DNA from: Alphaproteobacteria bacterium
Lineage (GTDB): Bacteria; Pseudomonadota; Alphaproteobacteria; Micropepsales; Micropepsaceae
Reading direction: 5' to 3'
Assembly (NCBI GenBank): GCA_019241645.1
Contig: JAFAWQ010000022.1
Location: forward strand, 124,001 to 188,000
DNA length: 64,000 bases
A model generated the notes under the pieces. The model was not told the origin of the DNA and made no database searches. It saw nothing but the letters and a program-made list of their open reading frames with translations. Of the stretch, positions 21,321 to 31,030 are shown one piece after another. Each line of letters opens with the position of its first letter. Within the stretch, counting starts at the first letter, position 1. Made by a program: the position numbers and the translations under genes.

Positions 21321-24062
21321 GTGACGCGCTGCCTCAACAGTTTCAAGGCCCGCCGCACCCTGAGGGTGGGCGCAAAGAGCTATGTCTATTTCAGTCTCAC
21401 CGCCGCCGAACGGAACGGCCTCGAAGGCATTTCGCGGCTGCCTTATTCATTGAAGGTCTTGCTGGAAAACCTGCTTCGTCACGAAGACGGCCAGATCGTC
21501 AAGGCAAGCGACATTCGCGCGTTTTCTGAGTGGGTGAAGGCGCGAACGTCCGAACGCGAAATCGCCTTCCGCCCGGCGCGCGTGTTGATGCAGGATCTGA
21601 CCGGCGTGCCGGCGGTCGTCGATCTGGCTGCGATGCGCGGGGCCATGAAGGAGCTCGGTGGCGATCCGGAAAAGATCAATCCGCTTGCCGAGGTGGATCT
21701 CGTCATCGACCATTCGGTGATGGTGGACAATTTCGGGCAGCGGAGCTCCTTCAAACGCAATGTCGAAAAGGAATACCAGCGCAACATGGAACGCTACGCG
21801 TTCCTGCGCTGGGGCCAACAAGCGTTTGCGAATTTCCGCGTGGTGCCGCCGGGCACCGGCATCTGCCATCAGGTGAATCTGGAATATCTGGCGCAGACGG
21901 TCTGGACGCGCAAAGCGAAGGAGAATGGCAAGGCAGTCGAATACGCCTTTCCGGATACGCTGGTCGGCACCGACAGCCACACCACCATGGTCAACGGATT
22001 GTCCGTGCTTGGTTGGGGCGTGGGCGGAATCGAGGCGGAAGCCGCCATGCTCGGTCAGCCGATCTCGATGCTGATTCCGGAGGTGATCGGTTTTCGCGTC
22101 ACGGGCAAATTGTGCGAAGGCGTCACCGCCACCGATCTTGTGCTCACCGTTACGCAGATGCTGCGCAAGAAGGGTGTGGTCGGCAAATTCGTGGAATATT
22201 TTGGTCCCGGTCTCGACGACATGACGGTCGAGGATCGCGCCACCATAGCGAACATGTCGCCAGAATACGGCGCGACCTGCGGCTTCTTTCCCATCGATGC
22301 GGACACCTTGCGCTATCTGAAAATCACCGGCCGCAAGCCGGCACGTGTCGAGCTGGTGGAGAAATACGCGAAGGCGCAGGGACTGTTCCGGACAACAAAG
22401 TCTGCCGAGCCGGTGTTCAGCGATACGCTCGATCTGGATCTCGGCAGCGTCGAGCCGAGCCTTGCCGGCCCAAAGCGGCCGCAGGATCGGGTTGCGCTTT
22501 CAAATGCAGCCACCGAGTTCGCGGTTGCGCTCAAGGATACATTCGGCAAGGACGAGAACCCCCGCGCGCCGGCACCCGTTAAGGGCGCCGATTACAGTTT
22601 GAGCCATGGCGATGTCGTGATCGCCGCCATCACCTCCTGCACCAACACTTCCAATCCCAGCGTGATGATCGGCGCGGGCCTGGTGGCGAAAAAGGCGGTT
22701 GAGCGGGGCCTGAATGTGAAGCCGTGGGTGAAAACCTCGCTGGCGCCGGGAAGTCAGGTGGTCACGGACTACTATGCGAAGTCCGGCCTCGACAAATACC
22801 TCGACAAGCTGGGTTTCCAGTTGGTCGGTTACGGCTGCACGACCTGCATCGGCAACTCTGGTCCGTTGCCCGATCCTGTGGCGAACGCCGTCAACGACGG
22901 CGATCTCGTCGCGGCTGCGGTGCTTTCCGGCAACCGCAATTTCGAGGGCCGCGTGCATCCGCAAGTGCGCGCCAACTATCTGGCCTCGCCCATGCTGGTG
23001 GTGGCCTATGCGCTGGCCGGCTCCATGACGATCGATCTCACGCGCGAGCCGCTCGGCACGGATCGCAAGGGCAATCCGGTTTACCTGAAAGATATCTGGC
23101 CCAGCCCGCAGGAGATTGCGGACACGGTGCGCAAGGCCATCACCGCATCCAGCTTCCGCGCCCGGTATGGCGATGTGTTCGAAGGCGATGCGAACTGGAA
23201 AAAGGTGAAGGTGCGCGGCGGCAAAACCTACGCCTACGATCCCAACTCCACCTATGTGCGCAATCCGCCCTATTTCGAAGGCATGACCTCGGAGGCGCCG
23301 GGCACCGGCGATGTGAAAGGCGCGCGCATCCTGGCGCTGTTCGGCGATTCCATCACCACCGATCACATCTCGCCCGCGGGTTCGATCAAGAAGGACAGCC
23401 CGGCCGGCAAATACCTGATCGAGCACGGCGTGGAATACGCCGATTTCAACTCCTACGGCGCCCGGCGCGGCAACAACGAGGTGATGGTGCGCGGCACCTT
23501 CGCCAACATCCGGATCAGGAACGAGATGATGGGCGGTCGCGAAGGCGGCAACACCGTCTACTATTCGGCGGCCGCGCCCTCCGGCGAGGAAATGCCGATC
23601 TACGATGCCGCCATGCGCTATCAGGCCGCCGGCGTGCCCACGGTGGTGATCGCGGGGAAGGAATATGGGACTGGCTCGTCGCGGGACTGGGCCGCCAAGG
23701 GTCCGAAGCTCCAGGGCGTGCGCGCCGTGATTACGGAAAGCTTCGAGCGCATCCACCGCTCGAATCTGATCGGCATGGGCATCGCGCCGCTGGTGTTCGA
23801 GGCCGGCCGCACCCGTCATGATTACGGTCTCACCGGCCGCGAAGCGATCGACATTCCGTTGTCCGGCAAGATCACGCCGCGCATGCAGCTGACTGCCACC
23901 ATCCATTATCCGGACGGCCGAAGCTGCCCGTTGCCGCTGTGGCTGCTGATCGTCACCGCCGATGAAATCGCCTATTTCCAGAACGGCGGCATCCTGCCCT
24001 TCATGCTGCGGAGCCTTTTGGCCGCTCACGATCCGTCCGATAAATTTCAGGCACTCGCCTGA
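21321..24062 (+). CDS. acnA: aconitate hydratase AcnA
   Basis: TCA-cycle [4Fe-4S] enzyme interconverting citrate and isocitrate, 913 residues, of the AcnA/IRP1 class. Cluster cysteines are in SCTNTSNPSVMIGAG and YGCTTCIGNSGPLP. The C-terminal swivel domain carries GDSITTDHISPAG, NSYGARRGNNEVMVRGTFANIR and GKEYGTGSSRDWAAKGP. It begins at GTG, giving MTRCLNSFKARRTL. The unusually long antisense frames over it are shadows. Confidence 0.97.
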   Translation: MTRCLNSFKARRTLRVGAKSYVYFSLTAAERNGLEGISRLPYSLKVLLENLLRHEDGQIVKASDIRAFSEWVKARTSEREIAFRPARVLMQDLTGVPAVVDLAAMRGAMKELGGDPEKINPLAEVDLVIDHSVMVDNFGQRSSFKRNVEKEYQRNMERYAFLRWGQQAFANFRVVPPGTGICHQVNLEYLAQTVWTRKAKENGKAVEYAFPDTLVGTDSHTTMVNGLSVLGWGVGGIEAEAAMLGQPISMLIPEVIGFRVTGKLCEGVTATDLVLTVTQMLRKKGVVGKFVEYFGPGLDDMTVEDRATIANMSPEYGATCGFFPIDADTLRYLKITGRKPARVELVEKYAKAQGLFRTTKSAEPVFSDTLDLDLGSVEPSLAGPKRPQDRVALSNAATEFAVALKDTFGKDENPRAPAPVKGADYSLSHGDVVIAAITSCTNTSNPSVMIGAGLVAKKAVERGLNVKPWVKTSLAPGSQVVTDYYAKSGLDKYLDKLGFQLVGYGCTTCIGNSGPLPDPVANAVNDGDLVAAAVLSGNRNFEGRVHPQVRANYLASPMLVVAYALAGSMTIDLTREPLGTDRKGNPVYLKDIWPSPQEIADTVRKAITASSFRARYGDVFEGDANWKKVKVRGGKTYAYDPNSTYVRNPPYFEGMTSEAPGTGDVKGARILALFGDSITTDHISPAGSIKKDSPAGKYLIEHGVEYADFNSYGARRGNNEVMVRGTFANIRIRNEMMGGREGGNTVYYSAAAPSGEEMPIYDAAMRYQAAGVPTVVIAGKEYGTGSSRDWAAKGPKLQGVRAVITESFERIHRSNLIGMGIAPLVFEAGRTRHDYGLTGREAIDIPLSGKITPRMQLTATIHYPDGRSCPLPLWLLIVTADEIAYFQNGGILPFMLRSLLAAHDPSDKFQALA

Positions 24063-24427
24063 ACGCTATTACGGTCTCTCCTTGCCATCTACCGCCACAC
24101 CAAATGTTGTGGTTTGTGCAGTGCGGGAGCATTTGAAGTACCAACTCTGCGCATTTTTGCATTTCTCGCATGCCTCCTCCCGTGTCTTGGCCGGCCTTGT
24201 GCCGGCGATCCGTGAACACTTTTGGAGCAGGCGTGTATGGGTGGCCGGGACGGGCCCGGCCAAGACAAACGCGAGAATGAAGCTCGGCCAAATCGAAACT
24301 CGCCATACGCACTAATATAAGGCCGAAAACGCGGTGGTAGACGAATGGTAATGAAATAAATTTTTCAGCTGACGCGAACGGATTTTTACTCCGCGACATG
24401 GCGAACGCGAGAGCGGCTTGCTTTGCT
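24063..24427. other. intergenic region, 365 bp
   Basis: No convincing coding frame. It contains the dispersed hairpin element at 24184-24266 and a more AT-rich stretch (about 24310-24400) downstream of both convergent genes, acnA and the GLUG gene. Confidence 0.7.
24184..24266. repeat. REP-like hairpin element
   Basis: An imperfect inverted repeat of about 83 bp. The outer arms GTCTTGGCCGG (24184-24194) and CCGGCCAAGAC (24256-24266) pair perfectly, and the pairing extends to 19 of 23 positions. The core reads like the GGCCGGGACNNGCCCGGCCA palindrome dispersed in many alphaproteobacterial genomes. I see no second copy in this window. Confidence 0.65.
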
Positions 24428-25882
24428 CTATCGCGGCGGATTGGAACGCAGATATGGATAGCCGTTGTTGATCTTCGGGTCGCTGGCCCAGATGTTTGCA
24501 TCGAAGCCTGCAGGCAGACCGGATTTCAACTGCACGTCAGTTAGGCCCGTGATGCCGGGATCGTTCGCAATATTCCCCGCCCCTTGGCTCGGATCGCTAA
24601 TACCCTTATCCAAATCCCAGTAGGTGTTGGAAATATTACCTGGGTTCGATCCATCGTGCCCAACCAAACCGCCAATCAAATCGTCCGCGCCCTTGTTTTG
24701 ATGGATGTCTCCTGCGGCATATGCAGTCTCAATCTGCGCACCCGCGCTGTTTGCGCCCACCAATCCACCAAAATATCCGCCGCTGCTTTTGTTGCCGTCC
24801 GCCACGCGAGTTCGCGCGAACACATTGCTCACGGCGCCCTCGTTCAAGCCAACTAAGCCGCCCACCGCATTTTCGCTGCCGTTCTTGAATGACACGACCC
24901 CTAGCGCATAGGACGCGCTAACCGTTCCTGTGTTGAAGCCTACTAAGCCACCCATCCGTCGGCCTGCCAGCGTGGTGTTGTGAAGTTTGACGTTCGAGAA
25001 GGAGTGGCTAAGACTGCCAGTGTTGGCGCCCATTAAGCCGCCGATGTTTGTGGCGAAAAAATTAGTGATGGCACCATTCGCCCAACAGCGTGTGACGAAG
25101 CTTTCGTTGTTGCCCGCAAGAATGCCAACGCCCACGGAGTTTTGCGTTGATACGATCCCATTCCTGATTCCCAGATGGCGAACTGCACCGCCGGTCCGGA
25201 TAACAGAGAATAGCCCTACAGCTCCTCCCTGTGAAACGTGCAAGGTAAGATTTGAAATGGTGTTTCCGAGGCCGTCAACCCTGCCGTTGAAGGTATCTAC
25301 TATCGGCGCGGTCGTGTATGTCCCATCTTTCGACGCATCGTAAGGTTTCGCCAGCGCGTAGAAGCCGCTCGGGTTGGCGGCGATGGCGGCGGCGAGCGTT
25401 TTGATGTTATAAACCAGCTTGTACTTCTGCCCGTCGATGACGAGGCTGCTCTTCTTGTCCCACAACTGCACGCTGCCGCGCTCCGGCACGATGACGAATT
25501 CGCCGGACTTGCTTTTTGGATCGCCGTTGTCATTGGTGGCGATGGTAAGCCCGCCTTGCCCTATTACCGTCACCGGCTTGTTGACCGTCACCGAAGCTTG
25601 CGCGTCCAGGGTCAGCCTGCTGGTGCTGGCCCATGTCAGCGGCTGATCGATGCTGATGTCGTTTGCCACCGTGCCCGTCTTCACCGCCACGTCGCCGCTG
25701 CCGAGCATGGTTTGCAACTCGGCGACATTTAGCACCGCCTGCTTCGCGGTGGCCGTGCACACCCCGGCATCGCAGCTCATGTTCGCCGTCGCCTTGTTCG
25801 ATATCTCCACATCCGCCAGCGCCGCCTGCGCCAGCGCCACCAGCGAAACGCCGATCAGCAAGGCCGCAATTCTGCTTGTCAT
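24428..25882 (-). CDS. secreted GLUG-repeat protein
   Basis: A 484-residue protein with a signal peptide (ALLIGVSLVALAQAALA). The N-terminal part resembles filamentous-haemagglutinin-type beta-helix starts (LTWASTSRLTLDAQASVTVNKPVTVIGQGGLTI). From about residue 200 there are repeated GLUG units (VGLFSVI, IGGLMGANTGSLSHSFS, MGGLVGFNTGTVSASYA, VGGLVGLNEGAVSNVFA, FGGLVGANSAG, IGGLVGHDGS). This architecture is seen in surface or secreted adhesin-like proteins. No autotransporter or TpsB partner is adjacent. Confidence 0.82.
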   Translation of the reverse strand: MTSRIAALLIGVSLVALAQAALADVEISNKATANMSCDAGVCTATAKQAVLNVAELQTMLGSGDVAVKTGTVANDISIDQPLTWASTSRLTLDAQASVTVNKPVTVIGQGGLTIATNDNGDPKSKSGEFVIVPERGSVQLWDKKSSLVIDGQKYKLVYNIKTLAAAIAANPSGFYALAKPYDASKDGTYTTAPIVDTFNGRVDGLGNTISNLTLHVSQGGAVGLFSVIRTGGAVRHLGIRNGIVSTQNSVGVGILAGNNESFVTRCWANGAITNFFATNIGGLMGANTGSLSHSFSNVKLHNTTLAGRRMGGLVGFNTGTVSASYALGVVSFKNGSENAVGGLVGLNEGAVSNVFARTRVADGNKSSGGYFGGLVGANSAGAQIETAYAAGDIHQNKGADDLIGGLVGHDGSNPGNISNTYWDLDKGISDPSQGAGNIANDPGITGLTDVQLKSGLPAGFDANIWASDPKINNGYPYLRSNPPR

Positions 25883-26126
25883 CGCGCAACGCCCTCAATC
25901 CAGGTAAGAGCATACACCCGATGCTGCTATTGGCATCTGCTCCAAAATGGCGGCATGCTGCCCTCCAAACTACTGCCGAGCTTCACGGCGGCATGGCGGC
26001 GCCCAAACGCCCGCGGCGCTCAAGCCCTTGACGCACAAGGCTTTTACACTGGTTCGTCAAATGAGGTTCACGCGCTTCAAGCCGAAGTGACTGGAGCCGC
26101 GCGCATGCTCGCAGTATGGTCCCTCC

Positions 26127-26894
26127 ATGCCATCCCGCTGGCCTTTTACCGGCGCCTTTAGCGCTGCCGTTTCGCTCATTGTCGCCGTCTCCGCGGCGGC
26201 ACAGCCGCAAGGCGAGGGGAGGGTGAAGCGTCCCATTGTGGTTGAACTTTACACCAGCCAGGGCTGCAGTTCCTGTCCTCCGGCGGATGCGTTGCTGGCA
26301 CAACTGGCGGGCCGCAGGGATGTGCTCGCCATGAGCCTTCCCGTCACCTACTGGGACATGCTGGGCTGGCGGGACACGCTGGCCAGCGAAACCAACACGC
26401 GGCGGCAAAAGGCCTACGCCGGGCAATTGGGACGCGGCGGCGTCTACACGCCGCAAATGATCGTGGACGGCAAGACCGATGTTGTCGGCAGCCGTGAGCC
26501 GGCGGTCGCTGCGGCGATCGCAGCGCGATCAAACGACATGTCAAGCGTTCCCGTGGGTGTCGAAGGCAATCCTCAGCAGGTTCACATTTCGGTCGGCGCG
26601 GCCGCGGCACCCGGACAGCATGAGGCGACGATCTGGCTGTTCAGGCTCACGCCACAAACGACGGTGAACATCGCCGGCGGTGAAAATGGCGGCCGCACCG
26701 TCACCTACCGCAACGTCGTGCGCGAGATTCGCGCGGTGGGCGAATGGAAAGGCCAGCCGCTGTCGCTCAGCGTTCCGCGTGCCGAAGCCGGCGCCTCGCA
26801 CCAGGGCCTTGCGGTTCTTTTGCAGCAGGGCGGGTATGGCCGTGTGATCGGCGCGGCCCTGATCGATCATCCGAATTTCGACTATCTGCGCTAA
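26127..26894 (+). CDS. DUF1223 thioredoxin-like exported protein
   Basis: A 255-residue protein with a signal peptide, then VVELYTSQGCSSCPPADALLAQLA carrying the CxxC motif of this thioredoxin-like family, then VTYWDMLGWRDTLAS and YTPQMIVDG, all characteristic of DUF1223. It is likely a periplasmic thiol-disulfide protein; no partner is known. It stands alone between the divergent GLUG gene and the c-di-GMP gene. Confidence 0.85.
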   Translation: MPSRWPFTGAFSAAVSLIVAVSAAAQPQGEGRVKRPIVVELYTSQGCSSCPPADALLAQLAGRRDVLAMSLPVTYWDMLGWRDTLASETNTRRQKAYAGQLGRGGVYTPQMIVDGKTDVVGSREPAVAAAIAARSNDMSSVPVGVEGNPQQVHISVGAAAAPGQHEATIWLFRLTPQTTVNIAGGENGGRTVTYRNVVREIRAVGEWKGQPLSLSVPRAEAGASHQGLAVLLQQGGYGRVIGAALIDHPNFDYLR

Positions 26895-27037
26895 CGCATT
26901 CTTTACCATACCTGCCACTGTCGCGAGTGAGCGACTCAGCAAACTGCATGGCAGAATCCGGCACAGGTTTCGCCTTTTTTAATTTCCTTCGTACATCCTG
27001 ATGCAAAGGCCCCCGGAAAAGTAGCCGGCCAGGGTGG

Positions 27038-28753
27038 GTGAACGTGCTGAACCAGACGCTTACGAAAGAACCAGGTGAAAGCCTGCAGACGCTGGCCGCG
27101 ATTCACCGCATCGAACGGCTGCAGCTGGCGCTTGGCGGCGCGCGCGAAATCGCCTTCGACTGGAGCTTGCCGGACGATCGCATTGCATGGGAAGGCGCGC
27201 GCAACGTGCTCGCGCTTCACCACAATCCGGACTGTCTGTCTTCGGGTGACGTCTTCCGGGCATGGATGAGCGAACCCGGCCGCGAAAAGCTGCGCGAGAT
27301 CGTCGAAGGACCGTCGCAACAAGATTCGTCTTTTGCGTTTGAGTTCGAAGCGCCTTCTGCGCTCGGCTCGGAATGGCTCGAAATCCGCGGCTTGAGAGTG
27401 CCGGGCCCGGATGGATCGGCGGAGCGCCTGGTGGGACTGATGCGCATAGCCACCGAGCGTGTGCGCGATGCACAGCGGCTGCATTATCTGGCAACCCGCG
27501 ATGAGCTGACTGGTCATCTCAACCGCACTAGTCTCCGTGCCGAATTGTCCGAAGCGATCGAAGACGCGCGCCGCGAGAATTGCGGCTGTGCCTTCCTTGT
27601 GGCGTCCATCGACCGACTTGCCGCGCTGAACGATGCCTATGGTTTTGGCGCAGCGGATGAAGCCATCGTCGCGGTGGGCGAGCGGCTCGCCGGTTCGCTG
27701 CGCGGCACCGACGTGATCGGCCGCACGGCCGGCAACAAATTCGGCGTGCTCGTCGGCAATTGCAGCGAACGTGAAGTCGTCGCCGTGGCGGAGCGCCTGC
27801 GCGCGTCCGTGCGCGGCGAGGTGATTGCGACCCGCGGCGGAACGGTATCCGCGACCATCAGCGTCGGTGCCGTGTGCCTGCCCGGGAATGCTTCATCCAG
27901 CCAGGAAGCGATGCTGCGGGCCGAGGAGGCGCTGGATCATGCGCGCGCCAAGGGCCGGGACGGCTTTTCCCTGTATGCGAAATCGGCGCAACGGGAGACG
28001 GCGCGTCTGCGGCTGATGGCGATCGCCGATGAAGTCGTTGCGGCGCTGCATGAGAAGCGGCTGGTCTTCGCCTATCAGCCGATCATCAGCGCCAAATCGC
28101 GCGAGCCCGTCCATCACGAATGCCTGTTGCGCATGATCCGGGCCGACGGTTCGGTGGTGAGTGCGGGGCACTTTATTCCGGCCGCGGAGCAGCTTGGCCT
28201 CGTGCGGCTGGTGGACCGCCACGCTCTCGAAATGACGATCGAGAAACTGCAAGCCCATCCCGACGCGAACCTTGCGGTCAACGTCTCGGGCACGACCGCG
28301 GGCGATCCTTCCTGGCTGCAGTCGTTCGTCAATTATGTGCGCGCTAACAAGAAAGTGGCGCACCGCATGATCGTGGAGCTCACCGAAACCGCGGCGCTGC
28401 ACGATTTCGAGGAGAGCGCGAAGTTCATCAGCACGTTGCGCGAGCTCGGCTGCCGCGTCGCTATTGACGATTTCGGCGCGGGCTACACGTCGTTCCGCAA
28501 TCTGCAGATGCTGCGCGTTGACATGGTGAAGATCGACGGCACATACATCCGCGCGCTGTCCGCCTCGCCGGACAACCAGATCTTCGTGCGCACGCTGATC
28601 GACCTCGCCAAGAATTTCAATCTGGAAACGGTCGCCGAATGGGTGGGATCGGACGAAGATGCGGATCTGCTCGAAACTTTCGGCGTGGACTACTTCCAGG
28701 GTTTTCATGTCGGCGAGCCGCAGCTCGAGCCGGACTGGATGAAAGCCCGCTAG
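27038..28753 (+). CDS. EAL-domain c-di-GMP phosphodiesterase with degenerate GGDEF
   Basis: A 571-residue protein starting at GTG: a PAS-like N-terminal segment (about 25-140), a GGDEF domain (about 148-315) and an EAL domain (about 330-565). The GGDEF signature is AGNKF (231-235), so cyclase activity is unlikely. The EAL domain keeps the metal and catalytic residues: Glu361 in ECLLR, Asn in AVNVSG, Glu in VELTET, the Asp pair in AIDDFGAGY, Lys in VDMVKID and Glu in AEWV. It is therefore probably an active phosphodiesterase, with the GGDEF relic as a possible GTP-sensing module. No membrane segments. Confidence 0.9.
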   Translation: MNVLNQTLTKEPGESLQTLAAIHRIERLQLALGGAREIAFDWSLPDDRIAWEGARNVLALHHNPDCLSSGDVFRAWMSEPGREKLREIVEGPSQQDSSFAFEFEAPSALGSEWLEIRGLRVPGPDGSAERLVGLMRIATERVRDAQRLHYLATRDELTGHLNRTSLRAELSEAIEDARRENCGCAFLVASIDRLAALNDAYGFGAADEAIVAVGERLAGSLRGTDVIGRTAGNKFGVLVGNCSEREVVAVAERLRASVRGEVIATRGGTVSATISVGAVCLPGNASSSQEAMLRAEEALDHARAKGRDGFSLYAKSAQRETARLRLMAIADEVVAALHEKRLVFAYQPIISAKSREPVHHECLLRMIRADGSVVSAGHFIPAAEQLGLVRLVDRHALEMTIEKLQAHPDANLAVNVSGTTAGDPSWLQSFVNYVRANKKVAHRMIVELTETAALHDFEESAKFISTLRELGCRVAIDDFGAGYTSFRNLQMLRVDMVKIDGTYIRALSASPDNQIFVRTLIDLAKNFNLETVAEWVGSDEDADLLETFGVDYFQGFHVGEPQLEPDWMKAR

Positions 28754-28756
28754 CTG

Positions 28757-29362
28757 TTATTTCCGCTGCGCCAGCTCGGCAAGCTGGCGGCGCATGGCCT
28801 CCATCTCGCTTTTCAGATCGCTGAGTTCGTCGGGCGCGGGCTTCTTTGGCTGTTCCCCGCCACCATTTGTATTTCGCGGCGCTTGCGGTTCCGCGCCACG
28901 CGGCGGCACGAACGGCGTAAACATCTTCATCGCGCGTTCGAACATGGCAAGATTCTGCCGCGCCATGTCCTGAAACACCTGGGTGCTGCCGCCGAACGCT
29001 TCTGCCATGCGTTCGCGCACCTGGTCCTGGTTCTTGGCGAAGCTTTCCATCGAAAGATCGAGGTAGCCCGGCACGAAGGCCTGCAGGCTGTTGCCATACA
29101 TGCGGATGAGCTGGCGCAGGAAGCGGATGGGCAGCAGGTTCTGCCCCTTGCCTTCTTCCTCGAAGATGATCTGCGTGAGAACGGAGCGGGTGATGTCCTC
29201 GCCGCTGCGGGCATCGCGCACCTCGAACTCGGTGCCTTCCTTCACCATGTCGCAGAGATCGTCCAGCGTCACATAGGTAGAGGTTTTCGTGTTGTAGAGA
29301 CGCCGGTTGGCGTACTTCTTGATGACCACCGGGCCGTTGGGATTTGTCTGCTCGTCCGCCAC
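28757..29362 (-). CDS. phaR: polyhydroxyalkanoate synthesis regulator PhaR
   Basis: PhaR represses phasin genes and senses PHA granules. The N-terminal DNA-binding domain reads VVIKKYANRRLYNTKTSTYVTLDDLCDMVKEG, followed by the granule-associated domain (ITRSVLTQIIFEEEGKGQNLLPIRFLRQLIRMYG) and a C-terminal coiled coil. The preferred start is the GTG giving VADEQTNPNGPVVIKKYANRRLYNT, about 201 residues; the frame extends upstream to 29443. phaB lies 5 kb away. It converges on the EAL gene with a 3-bp gap. Confidence 0.93.
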   Translation of the reverse strand: MADEQTNPNGPVVIKKYANRRLYNTKTSTYVTLDDLCDMVKEGTEFEVRDARSGEDITRSVLTQIIFEEEGKGQNLLPIRFLRQLIRMYGNSLQAFVPGYLDLSMESFAKNQDQVRERMAEAFGGSTQVFQDMARQNLAMFERAMKMFTPFVPPRGAEPQAPRNTNGGGEQPKKPAPDELSDLKSEMEAMRRQLAELAQRK

Positions 29363-29479
29363 TTTGCGCCTGCGTTCCGCCTGACTTGAGGTCCAAGCAC
29401 ACACCTTCGCCTGGCCGCTGTCCACCATCTTTTTGCAGCGCACACCAGGTGTCGAGACACGCGAACCGGGCTGTTGGCG

Positions 29480-29866
29480 CTATTTGGCGGCGGGATCGGG
29501 CTGATGCAGGCCAAGGATATTGCCGTCGGGATCCTTGATGTAGGCCTGCCAACCGACATTGGGGATGGCCATTTTCGGCAGCGCAACAGTGGCACCGGTA
29601 CCAAGGGCCTTCGCCAGGGTTTCGTCAAGAGAGGTGACTCCCAGCGAACAGACAAACGCGCTGACCGGCGCATCGGCCGCCGGCGCGGGGCCGCGACGCT
29701 TCGCCAAGCCGCCATTGATGCCGGGCCCGTCATTGCCGCCGGTATCGATCAGCCAATACTCACCCGGCATGTAGGGGTTAAGCGTCCAACCGAATACCTG
29801 CGAATAGAATTCCACCAGCTTTTCGGGATCGCTGGCGTGAATTTCGAAATGCACTGGCCGATTCAT
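29480..29866 (-). CDS. VOC family (glyoxalase-like) protein
   Basis: A 128-residue vicinal-oxygen-chelate fold protein: VHFEIHASDPEKLVEFYSQVFGWTL, GINGGLAKRRG, and GWQAYIKDPDGNILGLHQPD, the last bearing the usual C-terminal metal-site region. It resembles predicted lactoylglutathione-lyase-like enzymes; the substrate is unknown. Confidence 0.85.
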   Translation of the reverse strand: MNRPVHFEIHASDPEKLVEFYSQVFGWTLNPYMPGEYWLIDTGGNDGPGINGGLAKRRGPAPAADAPVSAFVCSLGVTSLDETLAKALGTGATVALPKMAIPNVGWQAYIKDPDGNILGLHQPDPAAK

Positions 29867-29966
29867 GAGTCACCTCGTCTATGGCGGGCAGTCCACTCCT
29901 TATCAGACACTTTCGAGCCTTTCCGCCGTTTGCCTTTCACATTGACGTCAAGCCAATGACCGCCGA

Positions 29967-30395
29967 TCAGCTTGTGGGAGCGATCGTTGCATCGTGGAAC
30001 ATGGTCGGCCGCGGCGCCCGTCCCATCGGCACTTCGATCTCGCCAGGATAGCTGTCGTTGGCGCCGGTGCTTGCGTCCACGATAATGCCTGTCAGGCCCC
30101 CCGCGACTGCATTTCCGGCGGTGACGAAATTGAAGTGGGACGCGACGACCGCCTTTGCTTCCTTGAAGCCCCGTTTCGTACAGATCACGGTGAGATCTTC
30201 CCGGCTTCGTGGAACTCGAACGGATCCCGGGGTCACGAGGTCGCGATACATGTCCTCGCCGAAGACGACGCAGCGTGCGCCGCGAACCGGCGGCGAACTG
30301 ACGCTCACGGTCTGTGTTGTGCCCATCAAAACCGTCGCGCAGCCGGACAGAGCGACGCCGAGCACCGCGACCGCCGCCACGGCGGGCATTTTCAT
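29967..30395 (-). CDS. small lipoprotein, unknown function
   Basis: A 142-residue protein. The start at MKMPAVAAVAVLGVALSGC has GAGGGGG upstream; a longer open frame to 30728 lacks support. The lipobox ALSGC predicts lipid attachment at Cys19. The mature protein contains TTQTVSVSSPPVRGARCVVFGEDMYRDLVTPGSVRVPRSREDLTVICTKRGF, a PEGA-like carboxypeptidase-regulatory-type beta fold with a possible disulfide. A Gly/Ala-rich segment (TAGNAVAGGLTGIIVDAST) is membrane-compatible. Confidence 0.7.
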   Translation of the reverse strand: MKMPAVAAVAVLGVALSGCATVLMGTTQTVSVSSPPVRGARCVVFGEDMYRDLVTPGSVRVPRSREDLTVICTKRGFKEAKAVVASHFNFVTAGNAVAGGLTGIIVDASTGANDSYPGEIEVPMGRAPRPTMFHDATIAPTS

Positions 30396-30475
30396 GAGAA
30401 TCCCCCTCGCCCCAAGTGCGAATAAAATACCATCGCAGCATTCGCCGGTCCACAGACGTTTCTTCGCGAAAGCTC

Positions 30476-30943
30476 TCAGGCGTATCGCCACCCAAGCACC
30501 CAGATCACGTACGCCGAAAGGGCAGTGCCCAGAATCGGCAGCGCAATCATGCCGCGCGGAAGAAGGGGCAGCAGGGCCAGCGACAGAAGCAGCCATGAAA
30601 GCGACATGAGCAATCCTACGACACGCGCGGCGCCTGACCGCCTCGCCATGCCGCGACCGGCGAAATAGAGAACAGCCGCCCACAACAAAATGGCCGCGAA
30701 GGCAATCGCCAGCGCTTTTCCCAGCCATTCGGCGATGCCCCCAAGCCAGTCGAATGCCCTGCCCGCAGCGTGCGCACTGTTCGCGAGCAATCCGGCGATG
30801 CCGTATTTTTGCACATCGAGATAGGTGGAATGATCGGGCGGCGTCGAGGGATGCGATAGGGTCGCGATGAGCGCGATCAGAATGACCAGTGCGGGGACGC
30901 CCACAACCCAGCCTCCGATGCGAAACCCGCGCGCGACGATCAA
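30476..30943 (-). CDS. small inner-membrane protein, unknown function
   Basis: A 155-residue protein with about four hydrophobic helices (residues 10-28, 80-97, 107-127 and 131-150) separated by a polar stretch with STYLDVQKYGIAGLLANSAHAAG. No family is recognised. It is upstream of the lipoprotein gene on the same strand, with a gap of about 80 bp. Confidence 0.55.
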   Translation of the reverse strand: MIVARGFRIGGWVVGVPALVILIALIATLSHPSTPPDHSTYLDVQKYGIAGLLANSAHAAGRAFDWLGGIAEWLGKALAIAFAAILLWAAVLYFAGRGMARRSGAARVVGLLMSLSWLLLSLALLPLLPRGMIALPILGTALSAYVIWVLGWRYA

Positions 30944-31030
30944 TCGATGCGTGTCCAGCTGCAGCTCCCCTTACGACCCCCCTGGCTCCTTAGCGTATAC
31001 TCATTGCACCGTCATTCGTGGAGATATGGC

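Noticed and set aside
22500-24029. Long antisense open frame (509 codons) over acnA
   Set aside because: It overlaps a complete aconitase with every family motif, and its translation is low-complexity and Arg/His-rich, as expected from the reverse of a GC-rich gene.
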